Positions 7,957 to 16,100 of a stretch of 51,920 bases of DNA are shown here, piece after piece. A program made the position numbers and the translations under genes. The stretch comes from DASSJT01 sp035691065 (lineage in GTDB: Bacteria > Actinomycetota > Actinomycetes > Actinomycetales > Dermatophilaceae): positions 1 through 51,920 of the forward strand of contig DASSJT010000184.1 in NCBI GenBank assembly GCA_035691065.1, written 5' to 3'. Within the stretch, counting starts at the first letter, position 1. Each line of letters begins with the position of its first letter. Below the pieces are notes generated by a model. It saw only the letters and a list, made by a program, of their open reading frames with translations, searched no databases and was not told the origin of the DNA.

Positions 7957-8919
7957 GTGGAGCTGCAAACAGACCAGAACACCCCTGTTGTCGTGGCCTG
8001 CGACAGCTCGTGGCAAAGCCATGAGGCCGTACGCACGGCGACGCGAGAGGCGAGTCGCAGGGGGGTCCGCCTGACCATCCTGGTGGTGGTGGACCGCTGG
8101 ACCCGCCGCATCGAGCGGCTGGGCGGCATTGCCCAGATGGAGGAAGAGGCCCGCCAGAGTGCGCAGGTCGTCGCCGAGCGCGCCCAGTGGCTCGCCCGGC
8201 ACACCGACGCCTGGGTGTCCACGCAGCTCGTGCTGGCACGCGACATCGAGGACCCCGCACTGCGGGTCCTCGGCGCGCAGGCAGCCCTGCTCGTCGTGGG
8301 AGCCCAAGGCGCCGGCGGTCAGGTGGCCTTCTCCCTCGGCACCACCAGCGCGGAGCTGGCCCGGCTCTTCTCGTGTCCACTGCTCGTGGCGGGGTCCACG
8401 CGCCCGCCGTCGCCAGACCTGGGGCGCAGCCCCGCGGTGGTGGTCGGAATCGGTGCCGAAGGGCCCACCGAGGACCTGGTCGCCATCGCCGCCCACGAGG
8501 CGTCGCTGCGCGGAGTAGGCGTGATCGTCGTGCACGCCACGCGGGGGCCCGACACCCCGGGTGGCCCCGCACCCCAGGCGGAGCTCGACCGCCTCTGGGA
8601 TGCCGTGTCCGCGGTCTTCCGCGAGCCTCGATGGGCCGACGTGCCCCACCGGGTGGTGACCTCCCACGAGGAGCCGGCCGACGCGCTGGTCGAGCACACC
8701 GAGCCCGGGGACCTGCTCGTGATCGGCACCCGCGGCGGTGGCCGGCTGGCCGGCCTGGTGACGGGCTCCGTGTGCCGCGCGGTTCTCGACGCGATGCCGT
8801 GCGACGTGCTCGTCGTGCCGCCGGGACATCGCCCTGACGTGGTCGCCCCGCAGGTGCCGAGACAGGGCAGCCACGACGTCGGAGCAGGCGTTCCCGCCAC
8901 CCAGGGCAACCGCGGATGA
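7957..8919 (+). CDS. Tandem-domain universal stress protein
   Basis: The 320-residue protein has two UspA domains. Each ends in the ATP-binding pattern G-x2-G-x9-G(S/T): 'GAQGAGGQVAFSLGT' in the first and 'GTRGGGRLAGLVTGS' in the second, followed by 'LDAMPCDVLVVPPGH'. The second half begins 'PAVVVGIGAEGP'. The GTG at 7957 is chosen because GAGGTGGAG precedes it; an upstream GTG at 7939 has no ribosome binding site. Nucleotide-binding Usp proteins of this layout are core DosR-regulon members in mycobacteria and are linked to growth arrest in hypoxia. A DevR-like box lies about 100 bp upstream. It is the first of three same-strand genes ending in the regulator. Confidence 0.88.
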   Translation: MELQTDQNTPVVVACDSSWQSHEAVRTATREASRRGVRLTILVVVDRWTRRIERLGGIAQMEEEARQSAQVVAERAQWLARHTDAWVSTQLVLARDIEDPALRVLGAQAALLVVGAQGAGGQVAFSLGTTSAELARLFSCPLLVAGSTRPPSPDLGRSPAVVVGIGAEGPTEDLVAIAAHEASLRGVGVIVVHATRGPDTPGGPAPQAELDRLWDAVSAVFREPRWADVPHRVVTSHEEPADALVEHTEPGDLLVIGTRGGGRLAGLVTGSVCRAVLDAMPCDVLVVPPGHRPDVVAPQVPRQGSHDVGAGVPATQGNRG

Positions 8920-8931
8920 GAGCGGATGAGA
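8912..8931. repeat. Direct repeat spanning the stop codon
   Basis: GCGGATGAGA occurs twice in a row. The first copy contains the TGA stop of the preceding gene. Confidence 0.8.
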
Positions 8932-8980
8932 GCACGTATTCGGTTGAGGTGAAAGCCCGATAGGGGCGAAAGGAAGTCCG

Positions 8981-9895
8981 ATGAGCACAGACGCAGAGAT
9001 GACGCCCGCGCCAGCAGCCGAGGTCGTGGTGGGCTACGACGCGTCGCCGGACTCGATCACCGCCCTTGACTGGGCGGTCGCCGTGGCTCATCGCCGTTCC
9101 GCACCTGTGTGCGTCCTGACGACGGCGCGCTACGCCGGGGTGCCGACGCCTGCCTTCGCCGGCGCTCCCGAGCTCACGCTCGACCTCGCCGGGCTGGCCC
9201 GTGAGACCGCCGAGGAAGGCCGCCTGCGCGCGGCGAAGGTGCTCGGCGAGAGCGCAGTTCGCGAGGTGTCCGACATCGGCAGCCCGGCAGGGGCGCTGGT
9301 GGTCGCCTCCAAGGGCGCTGGCCTGGTCGTGGTCGGTCACTCGGGTCACGGCAAGGTGCGTCCCGCGGTGGTCGGGTCGGTGACCTTCGCCGTGGCAGCC
9401 CACGCCCACTGTCCGGTCGCCGTGGTGCACGGCACGGAGCTGGTGCTGCCGGGGCCGGACCGTCCCGTGGTCGTCGGCACCGACGGGTCGCCGGAGGCGG
9501 AGCGGGCTGTGGCGTATGCCGCCGAGGAGGCGGCGCGGTGGGGGGCACCGCTCGACGTGGTCGCCACCTGGCTCCTGCCGCCGGTCGAGCCCTGGCGCTA
9601 TTACTACATGGAGCCACCCTCGCGGCATGGCCTTGGCACGCTGCTGAGGAGCTCCGCGGAGGAGTCGTCCCGCGCCGCCGCCGAGCGGGCACGCAAGTCC
9701 CACCCAGAGCTCGAGGTTCGGCCCCATGCCATCGAGGCTGACCCCGCCGAGACGCTGACCGCCCGCTCCGAGGAGGCCGGCCTGGTCGTCGTCGGGTCGC
9801 GCGGGCTGGGCGGCTTCGAGAGGCTGATCATGGGTTCGGTCAGCCGCGCCGTGCTGCATCGGGCTGGATGTCCGGTCGTCGTCGTACGATCGTGA
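8981..9895 (+). CDS. Tandem-domain universal stress protein
   Basis: The 304-residue protein has two UspA domains: 'VVVGYDASPDSITALDWAV' from residue 11 and 'PVVVGTDGSPEAERAVAYA' from about residue 162. Both carry the ATP-binding signature ('GHSGHGKVRPAVVGS' and 'GSRGLGGFERLIMGS'). The ATG follows GAAAGGAAG. It lies 61 bp after the previous Usp gene and 58 bp before the DevR-like regulator, which resembles the mycobacterial order of a Usp gene (Rv3134c) ahead of devR. It is probably co-transcribed with both. The specific role is unknown beyond ATP-binding stress protein. Confidence 0.88.
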   Translation: MSTDAEMTPAPAAEVVVGYDASPDSITALDWAVAVAHRRSAPVCVLTTARYAGVPTPAFAGAPELTLDLAGLARETAEEGRLRAAKVLGESAVREVSDIGSPAGALVVASKGAGLVVVGHSGHGKVRPAVVGSVTFAVAAHAHCPVAVVHGTELVLPGPDRPVVVGTDGSPEAERAVAYAAEEAARWGAPLDVVATWLLPPVEPWRYYYMEPPSRHGLGTLLRSSAEESSRAAAERARKSHPELEVRPHAIEADPAETLTARSEEAGLVVVGSRGLGGFERLIMGSVSRAVLHRAGCPVVVVRS

Positions 9896-9953
9896 TGGCG
9901 TCACGAGGCCCAGGCACCACGGCCCGCCTCGGGGTGTGCAGAGAGGCGAGTGC

Positions 9954-10610
9954 ATGACGATCAAGGTGTTCCTGCTCGACGACCACGAGATCGTGCGGCG
10001 GGGCCTGCGCGAGCTGCTCGAGGCCGAGCCCGACCTCGAGGTGGTCGGCGAGTCCGGGCTGGCCCAGGAGGCCGCCCGGCGCATTCCGGCGCTTCGGCCC
10101 GACGTCGCCATCTTCGACGTGCGCCTTCCCGACGGCTCCGGCATCGACGCGTGTCGCGAGGTGCGCTCGGTCGACCCGTCCATCAAGGCGCTCATGCTCA
10201 CGTCCTACGATGACGACTCGGCCCTGGCCGCCGCCATGCTGGCGGGCGCTTCCGGCTTCCTGCTCAAGGACATCAAGGGCAACGGCCTCGTCGACGCGAT
10301 CCATGCGGTAGCGGCCGGGGAGAACCTCATGGACCAGGCCCGCGTGGAGCAGGTCCGCAAGCAGTGGAGCGCGCCCGACGCCGGCGTCGACCCGCGGCTG
10401 CGCCAGCTCACCCCGCAGGAGCGACGCATCCTCGACCACGTGGCTGCGGGTATGACCAACCGACAGATCGGGGAGGCCATGTTCCTCGCCGAGAAGACGG
10501 TCAAGAACTACGTCACCTCGGTCCTCGCCAAGCTCGGCATGGAGCGGCGCACGCAGGCAGCGGTGTTCGCCGCCACCCACCCACCGAAGCACGAGGGCGA
10601 GAACCGCTGA
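9954..10610 (+). CDS. devR: DevR/DosR-like NarL-family response regulator
   Basis: The 218-residue protein has an N-terminal receiver domain with acidic pair D9-D10 ('FLLDDHEIVRRGL'), phospho-acceptor D55 in 'AIFDVRLPDGSG' and K105 region 'GFLLKDIKG'. The C-terminal LuxR-type helix-turn-helix (about 148-200) reads 'LTPQERRILDHVAAGMTNRQ' and then 'AEKTVKNYVTSVLAKLGM'. The ATG at 9954 is chosen because AGAGGCGAG lies just upstream; a GTG 18 bp earlier has none. It is the likely partner of the kinase at 667 and the likely binder of the GGGAC-type boxes around this island. No such box is evident in its own 58-bp upstream gap, so it may be read from the Usp promoter. A perfect hairpin starts at its stop. 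Confidence 0.88.
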   Translation: MTIKVFLLDDHEIVRRGLRELLEAEPDLEVVGESGLAQEAARRIPALRPDVAIFDVRLPDGSGIDACREVRSVDPSIKALMLTSYDDDSALAAAMLAGASGFLLKDIKGNGLVDAIHAVAAGENLMDQARVEQVRKQWSAPDAGVDPRLRQLTPQERRILDHVAAGMTNRQIGEAMFLAEKTVKNYVTSVLAKLGMERRTQAAVFAATHPPKHEGENR

Positions 10611-10650
10611 CACCAGGACCGCCGCGGCCTCAGCCGCGGCGGTCCTGGTG
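10611..10650 (+). terminator. Perfect 17-bp hairpin after devR
   Basis: CACCAGGACCGCCGCGG (10611-10627) pairs with CCGCGGCGGTCCTGGTG (10634-10650) over a 6-nt loop and begins directly after the devR stop codon. There is no T-run, as is usual in actinomycetes. Confidence 0.85.
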
Positions 10651-10760
10651 CCGATATCGCTGCCCGTGGGTCAATGAGCAAACGGTCGGTGTGTCGCCAA
10701 CGATGCACCGCCGTGTCGTCGACGATGCCTCTGTGTGGCTGAGCAACGCCCGTCGGGCTG

Positions 10761-11039
10761 CTAGCTGTCGCGCAGTGCTGCCCGACCCCGGATCAGCGCG
10801 TCGGCGTCGATCTCACCGCGAGCGAACCGCATCTCGAGCTCGCGCTCGGCGTCGCTCTTGACCGGCGCAGGGCCGGCCGTGGTGCCCGGAGCGCCCTGCG
10901 GCGTCGTGGCTCCCGTCCGCCCGGTCCGCGTGGCGACCGTGAGCAGGAGTGCGATGGCGACGACGAACAGCAGCAGCCCCCCGATCATGACCAGTGCCAT
11001 CAGCCACCCCCACCCGCTTCCATAACCCCAGTCCATCAT
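10761..11039 (-). CDS. Small membrane protein with C-terminal SHOCT domain
   Basis: The 92-residue protein starts at an ATG preceded by CAGGAGGCCACG on the minus strand. It has a short aromatic/Gly N-terminus ('MMDWGYGSGWGW'), one transmembrane segment at about residues 12-34 ('LMALVMIGGLLLFVVAIALLL'), a Thr/Pro/Ala linker and a C-terminal SHOCT motif ('SDAERELEMRFARGEIDADA'). SHOCT is a short oligomerisation motif common on small membrane proteins. It is divergent from the pyridoxamine-oxidase-fold gene, with two DevR-like boxes between them. The role is unknown. Confidence 0.8.
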   Translation of the reverse strand: MMDWGYGSGWGWLMALVMIGGLLLFVVAIALLLTVATRTGRTGATTPQGAPGTTAGPAPVKSDAERELEMRFARGEIDADALIRGRAALRDS

Positions 11040-11111
11040 CGTGGCCTCCTGATCTCGGCATGATGTGACGGTTGCACCCTCAAGAGTCATCCCGGGACGG
11101 CGCCCGGGGGA

Positions 11112-11125
11112 GGGGATTTGGTCCC
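11112..11125 (+). promoter_or_regulatory. Candidate distal DevR box, first of a pair
   Basis: GGGGATTTGGTCCC matches 11 of 14 positions of the consensus and lies 32 bp upstream of a second site. Paired boxes at a few helical turns are typical of DosR promoters. Confidence 0.45.
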
Positions 11126-11143
11126 GTCCCGGGGGCTGCAGGG

Positions 11144-11157
11144 GGGACTTCAGGCCC
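11144..11157 (+). promoter_or_regulatory. Candidate proximal DevR box, best match in the window
   Basis: GGGACTTCAGGCCC matches 12 of 14 positions of GGGACTWWAGTCCC. It lies 36 nt before the ATG at 11194 and 105 bp from the divergent SHOCT gene. Confidence 0.6.
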
Positions 11158-11193
11158 TTGTGGGGATCCCCGCCAGTCCGGAAAAGTCATCGC

Positions 11194-11673
11194 ATGGGAA
11201 CTGAGCGAGCCGACCTGCCGGGAATCATCAACCTCACCACGTCGGAGTGCCTGGCCCTCCTGAGGGGGGCTGTCATCGGCCGGCTCGCCGTGGTCCTGGA
11301 GGGCCAACCGGACATCTTCCCGATCAACCATGTCATCGACCAGGGCACGATCGTGTTCCGGACCCAGGTCGGCACCAAGCTCTCGGCGTGCGCCGGCCGC
11401 ACCGTGGCCTACGAGGTGGACGGCTACGACGAGGCCGAGGAGTCCGCCTGGAGCGTGGTCGTCAAGGGTGACGCCCACGAGATCCGGGAGACCTACGAGA
11501 CCATCGAAGCCCTGCAGCTGCCGCTGATGCCCTGGCAGTCCGGGAGCAAGCCCTACATCATCCGGATCGAGCCGGAGCACCTCTCGGGGCGGAGGTTCCA
11601 CGTGTCCCGGGCCGTGGCCGAGGGCGCCGGGCGGGCGGCCCAGCGCACCACCCGCGGAGTCGTCGACGACTGA
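11194..11673 (+). CDS. Pyridoxamine 5'-phosphate oxidase-fold (flavin-binding split barrel) protein
   Basis: The 159-residue single-domain protein resembles Pyridox_ox_2 members: 'LTTSECLALLRGAVIGRLAVVLEGQPDIFPINHVID' at the N-terminus, 'IVFRTQVGTKL' and 'AWSVVVKGDAHEI' in the barrel. Such proteins bind FMN or F420 and reduce small molecules, though many lack a known substrate. Several DosR-regulon proteins have this or related flavin folds. The ATG at 11194 is chosen because an upstream in-frame start would place the two DevR-like boxes inside the gene. The ribosome binding site is weak (GGAAAAG). Confidence 0.82.
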   Translation: MGTERADLPGIINLTTSECLALLRGAVIGRLAVVLEGQPDIFPINHVIDQGTIVFRTQVGTKLSACAGRTVAYEVDGYDEAEESAWSVVVKGDAHEIRETYETIEALQLPLMPWQSGSKPYIIRIEPEHLSGRRFHVSRAVAEGAGRAAQRTTRGVVDD

Positions 11674-11886
11674 GGGCTCGACGATCGAGCTCGGCGCCCG
11701 CAGCCCGAGAGCCGTCCTGAGGACTTGGCTAAAGCGTCTGTTTCGACAACCTTCGGTTGGAGCGATTGCCGTACGGGCGGATGGGTATTCGTGAGAGCGC
11801 GGGCCCGCTGAACGGCGGGACCGCGTCACGGTTCGGAACTCACCGGACCGCAGCCCGCTGCGGCGGGCCTCACGAAAGGAAGTCCT

Positions 11887-12159
11887 GTGATCGGAACCAT
11901 TATCGGTGCCATCGTGGTCGGCCTCATCATCGGGGCGCTGGCGCGGCTCGTGCTGCCCGGCAAGCAGAACATCTCGGTCCTCGTCACGATCATCCTCGGA
12001 ATCCTGGGGTCGCTGATCGGGTCGTGGGTCGTCTACCAGCTCGGCTACAACAACGCGAACGGCGGGTTCGAGATCATCCCGTTCCTCGCCGGCATCGTGG
12101 TCGCAGCGGTCCTGATCGTCGCCTACGGCTCGATGAGGGGCAACCGCGCCCTGCACTGA
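11887..12159 (+). CDS. GlsB/YeaQ/YmgE-family stress membrane protein
   Basis: The 90-residue, three-segment membrane protein begins 'MIGTIIGAIVVGLIIGALAR' with 'VLPGKQNISVLVTIILGILG' and a final helix 'FLAGIVVAAVLIVAYGS'. This is the transglycosylase-associated/YeaQ family, found with general stress genes. The GTG follows AAAGGAAG. The 213-bp upstream gap holds a small hairpin (GCCCGC/GCGGGC, 11853-11868) just before the ribosome binding site. The function is undefined in this family. Confidence 0.85.
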   Translation: MIGTIIGAIVVGLIIGALARLVLPGKQNISVLVTIILGILGSLIGSWVVYQLGYNNANGGFEIIPFLAGIVVAAVLIVAYGSMRGNRALH

Positions 12160-12184
12160 CACACCAGCTGACACCAGGGGGATG

Positions 12185-12217
12185 CCCGCGGCGGCGGTTG
12201 ACGACCGCCGCCGCGGG
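12185..12217 (+). terminator. 14-bp hairpin terminator
   Basis: CCCGCGGCGGCGGT (12185-12198) pairs with ACCGCCGCCGCGGG (12204-12217) over a 5-nt loop, 25 bp past the preceding stop. It is followed by TACTCGTCTTG. Confidence 0.85.
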
Positions 12218-12254
12218 TACTCGTCTTGATGGCCTAATCCCTCAGGAGGCAGTC

Positions 12255-12878
12255 ATGAGTACTCACCAACCCGCCACCGACGAATGGCTTCCGAACTCCG
12301 AGCGTGCGCCTGCCGAGCGTGTACAGGTCGCTGACGACGCGCGGTTCCAGTACCACGTCGGCATCAACTGGGGCTCGGCGTTCTTCGGCTGGGTCGTTGC
12401 CATGGGCTTCACGGTTCTGCTCGCGGCGGTGATCGGCGCCGTGGGCGCGGCGGTCGGTGCCGCGCAGGGCACCAACGTCTCCAAGGCCGCGACTGACGCG
12501 GCGTCCAACCCCCGTTCGGTCGGGCTGGTGGGCGCCATCGTGCTCGCCGTCGTGGTCTTCGTCTCCTTCTACTGCGGCGGTTACGTCGCCTCCCGCATGT
12601 CACGCTTCGACGGCAAGCGGCAGGGCCTTGGTGTCTGGGTCTGGAGCCTGCTTGTCCTTGCCGTGGCGAGCGCCGCCGCCGCTGTCAGCGCAAGGTTCAA
12701 CGTGCTCGACAGCATCCGTGGCCTCCCGAAGGTGCCACTCCATGCCGCTGACGTGACCACCGGCGGCCTGCTGGTGCTCGGCGGCATCCTCGTGCTGAGC
12801 CTGTTCGGGGCCATCGCGGGCGGGGGGGCCGGGATGCGCTACCACCGCCGCGTGGAGGCGAGCGCCGCGGACTACTGA
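12255..12878 (+). CDS. Four-segment membrane protein, YrzE-like
   Basis: The 207-residue protein starts at an ATG after CAGGAGGCAGTC. A soluble N-terminus of about 35 residues precedes four predicted membrane helices, near residues 38-70, 92-115, 125-148 and 170-195 ('SAFFGWVVAMGFTVLLAAVI', 'VGAIVLAVVVFVSFYCGGYV', 'VWSLLVLAVASAAAA', 'GLLVLGGILVLSLFGAIAGG'). The pattern resembles YrzE/TIGR04086-type proteins of unknown function. It is separated from the YeaQ gene by a strong terminator, so it probably has its own promoter in the 37 bp after that hairpin or is read through. Confidence 0.75.
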   Translation: MSTHQPATDEWLPNSERAPAERVQVADDARFQYHVGINWGSAFFGWVVAMGFTVLLAAVIGAVGAAVGAAQGTNVSKAATDAASNPRSVGLVGAIVLAVVVFVSFYCGGYVASRMSRFDGKRQGLGVWVWSLLVLAVASAAAAVSARFNVLDSIRGLPKVPLHAADVTTGGLLVLGGILVLSLFGAIAGGGAGMRYHRRVEASAADY

Positions 12879-12888
12879 GAGTCCCGCC

Positions 12889-12932
12889 CAGAACCACGGA
12901 ACAGAACCACGAACAGAACCACGGAACCACGG
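12889..12932. repeat. 12-13 bp tandem repeat after a stop codon
   Basis: Just over three copies of CAGAACCACGGAA run from 11 bp after the stop codon up to the following hairpin. Confidence 0.85.
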
Positions 12933-12970
12933 AGAGGTATGCCGGGAAGCCAGCTTCCCGGCATACCTCT
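12933..12970. terminator. Perfect 18-bp hairpin containing GTATGCCG
   Basis: AGAGGTATGCCGGGAAGC (12933-12950) pairs perfectly with 12953-12970 over a 2-nt gap, giving a 4-nt loop when the closing pair opens. Both arms carry the octamer GTATGCCG. Confidence 0.88.
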
Positions 12971-13121
12971 TCACGTGCCCGGCCTCGCCTTCGGGGCCGC
13001 CGTCCGTTCGGCTCGACTTTGCCGCGTTTCCCTCCATCGCAGGCATGCCCGGGTCTAGGGTGCAGCCGTCACGTCCGGCCTCCACCGGCCGGACGGCCGT
13101 TCGCGCTTGCGGGAGGCAGCT

Positions 13122-16100
13122 GTGTCCGGACGTCGTCAGCGTTTTGCCATCGGGCTCGTGGCCGCGGCCGCCCTCGCGCTCTCAGCCGGAGCGCAGAGCG
13201 CCAATGCGGCCATCACCGCCGCCAAGGCCCCCCCACCCACCGCGAGCAAGGGACTCGTCTTCGCCTCCGACGGGATGCGGCCGGACCTGATGGAGCGGTA
13301 TGCCGGCCAGGGCCAGATGCCGACGTACGCCGCACTGATGGCCGACGGCGTGAGGGGCGCCAACGGCATGGTGCAGTCCTTCCCGCCCAACACCGGCGTG
13401 GGCTGGTACACGATGGCGACCGGCACCTATCCCTCGGAGCACGGCTCGACCAACAACACGTACTACCGGCCGGTCGAGAACTTCAACAACCGGACCAGCT
13501 TCTCGGCCGGCGGCAGCCTCCAGGCCGACACCCTGGCCGCGTCTGCCGAGCGGGCCGGCAAGAAGGTCGCACAGGTCGAGTGGGTCGGCGGCGCGAACTC
13601 CGGGATCGCCGGTCCCACAGTCGATTTCACCAACTTCTACTCCACGCGCGGAGTGCTGGCCGCACCCGTGAACACGACGGAGCAGAACGGTGCGGCGGCG
13701 TTCGGCATCAGCTACCAGGTGGCCTCGTTCGCCGACGCCTCCAGCTGGACCAACGTCCCGGCCGGTGACCCCGTGGCGCCGCCGCAGGAGAGCACGCTGC
13801 AGGTGGCGACCACCTTCGCCGCCCAGAACCCCAACCGCACCTACAACCTCTACGCCTACGACTCGCACGTCGACGGCGTGCCCGCTTACGACCGGCTGAT
13901 CATGGTGCGCGCCAGTGCGTTGAAGGACGGGAGCCAGCAGGACCTCGACCTTGCCGTCGGCGACTTCAAGGAGATCAAGCTGACCGGTCCCGACGGCCTC
14001 ATCGGGGCTCGGGCGGGCCAGACCGCCGGGTTCTACACCAAGCTGATCTCGATGGCGCCGGACCTCTCGTCGTTCAAGCTCTACTTCACCTCGGTCGAGC
14101 GCGTGATCGCCACGTGTGCGACGGCGGCGTGCAACGCGCTGCCAGCCGGTGGCGCGGGGGAGAACCGGCTCGAGAAGTACATCGCCGAGAACCTGCCGAC
14201 GGCGATCTCGGCGGACTTCGCCCCGCTCGAGGCCCGGGTCATTGACGAGGACACCTATGTGCAGCAGGGCCGTGACCTCGAGAAGGCCTATGGCGACGCT
14301 GTCCTCAACTACATCCTCGGCGAGCTCCAGCCGGACACCGACCTGGCCTTCGTCGGCTACCCGGTGACCGACGAGTTCAGCCACCAGTTCATGGCTCTCG
14401 TGACGCCGACCGACCCCCAGGGCGATCCCAACCCGACCTACGACGACACTGACTACAACGGCGTGCCCGACGGACGGGTGGCGGTTCGCGAGGGCTACAT
14501 ACGCAGCGCCTACCACGGGGCCGACGCCAAGCTGGCGCTGGCACGCAAGCTGATGGGGGGCAGCCCCACCACCATGGCGGCCTCTGACCACGGGTTCGCC
14601 CCCCAGTGGTATGCCGTCAACGCGGCGAAGGTGCTCTCCGACACCACGGTGTCCATCAACGGCAGCCCGGTGCCGCTTCAGTCTCCGGAGCAGCCGTCGA
14701 ACTGCCGGGCGGCGGTCACGACGAGCCCGCCGCCGCCAACGAACCTGGCCAAGGCCTGCTGGGCCGGCGGAACCGCGCAGATCTACGTCAACTCGACGCT
14801 GCCGACGGGCACGACCTACGAGCAGGTCCGCAACGCGGTCATTGCTGCGTTCACCAACCTGACCGACCCCGCCAACCCGGGCAAGAAGGTGATCGCCAAG
14901 GTCATGAAGAAGGAAGAGCTGCGCAACGTCGACGGCAGCGACTCCCTCCACCCGACCCGGAGCGGCGACGTGGTCGTGGTGGCCACTCCGCCCTACCAGT
15001 TCGACGCCGCGACCCCTGGCCAGACCATCGCGCTGTCCAACTTCTTCGGACAGCACGGCTACCTGCCCGAGCTGGTCGACCTGGACCACAACATCAACAT
15101 GCACGCGACCTTTGTGGCGGCGGGCGCCGGCATACGGCACCAGTCACCGGTCGCCGGCATCCGCGCCGTCGACCTGGCGCCCACGATGGCCTTCCTGCTG
15201 CGGGTCCCCGGACCCCAGAACGCCCGCGGCAAGATCCGCCTCGATCTCACGACGGCGCCGAGCTTGAAGACCGTGACGATCATGGACATCAGCGACTTCC
15301 ACGGCCAGCTGGTCCCGCTGTCGGACACGCCGGACCCCACTGCGCTCCCCGTCCCACAAACCACCCCGCCGACCTCCGCACCGAGCTTCGGCATCGGCGG
15401 GTCGGCGTTCCTGAAGTCCTGGTTCGACTGGTACCGCAGTCCCGCGGAGGCGCCCAACGGCTCGATCCTCGTCGCGGGCGGCGACTCGGTGGGCGCTACG
15501 CCTCCGATCAGCGCCTTCTTCGGCGACAAGCCCACGATCGAGGTCATGAACCTCATGGGCCTGTCCTCCGACGGGCTGGGCAACCACAACTTCGACAAGG
15601 GGCAGCAGTACCTCCGGTCGACGCTGATCCCGCTGGCGAACTACCCGTTCCTGTCCGCCAACGTCGTCGACGCGAACGGCAAGACGCCCCCGGAGTGGAA
15701 GCCTTCGACGGTGTTCTCCTTCGACGGTGTGAAGGTCGGAGTCGTGGGCTTCACCAACGACGACGCACCGGTCCTGGTCTCTCCAACGGCCTTCGACCCA
15801 TTCCACGTGGCGAACTCCCTCACGGCGGTCAACGCCGAGGCGAAGAGGCTCAAGGCGAGCGGCATCGGCACGATCGTGGCGGTCGGCCACCTCGGCGCCA
15901 CGGCCGGCACCCTGACCAACCCGACCGGACCGCTGCCCGACCTCGCGGACAACGTCTCGAACGTCGACGCCGTGATCGGCGACCACACCGACTTCCAGGT
16001 CGTGTCCACGCGTTCCAACGGTGTCCTGGTCACCGAGAACCGGAGCAAGGGGCTGCGGTTCACGCGGATGCGGCTCGTCGTCGACCCCACCACGAAGTCC

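Noticed and set aside
8920..8980. DevR box between the two Usp genes
   Set aside because: GGTGAAAGCCCGATAGGGGCG was considered but does not form the GGGAC palindrome.
11740..11790. SigB-type promoter (GTTT ... GGGTAT) ahead of the YeaQ gene
   Set aside because: Both elements are present but the spacing is far from the required 14-17 bp.
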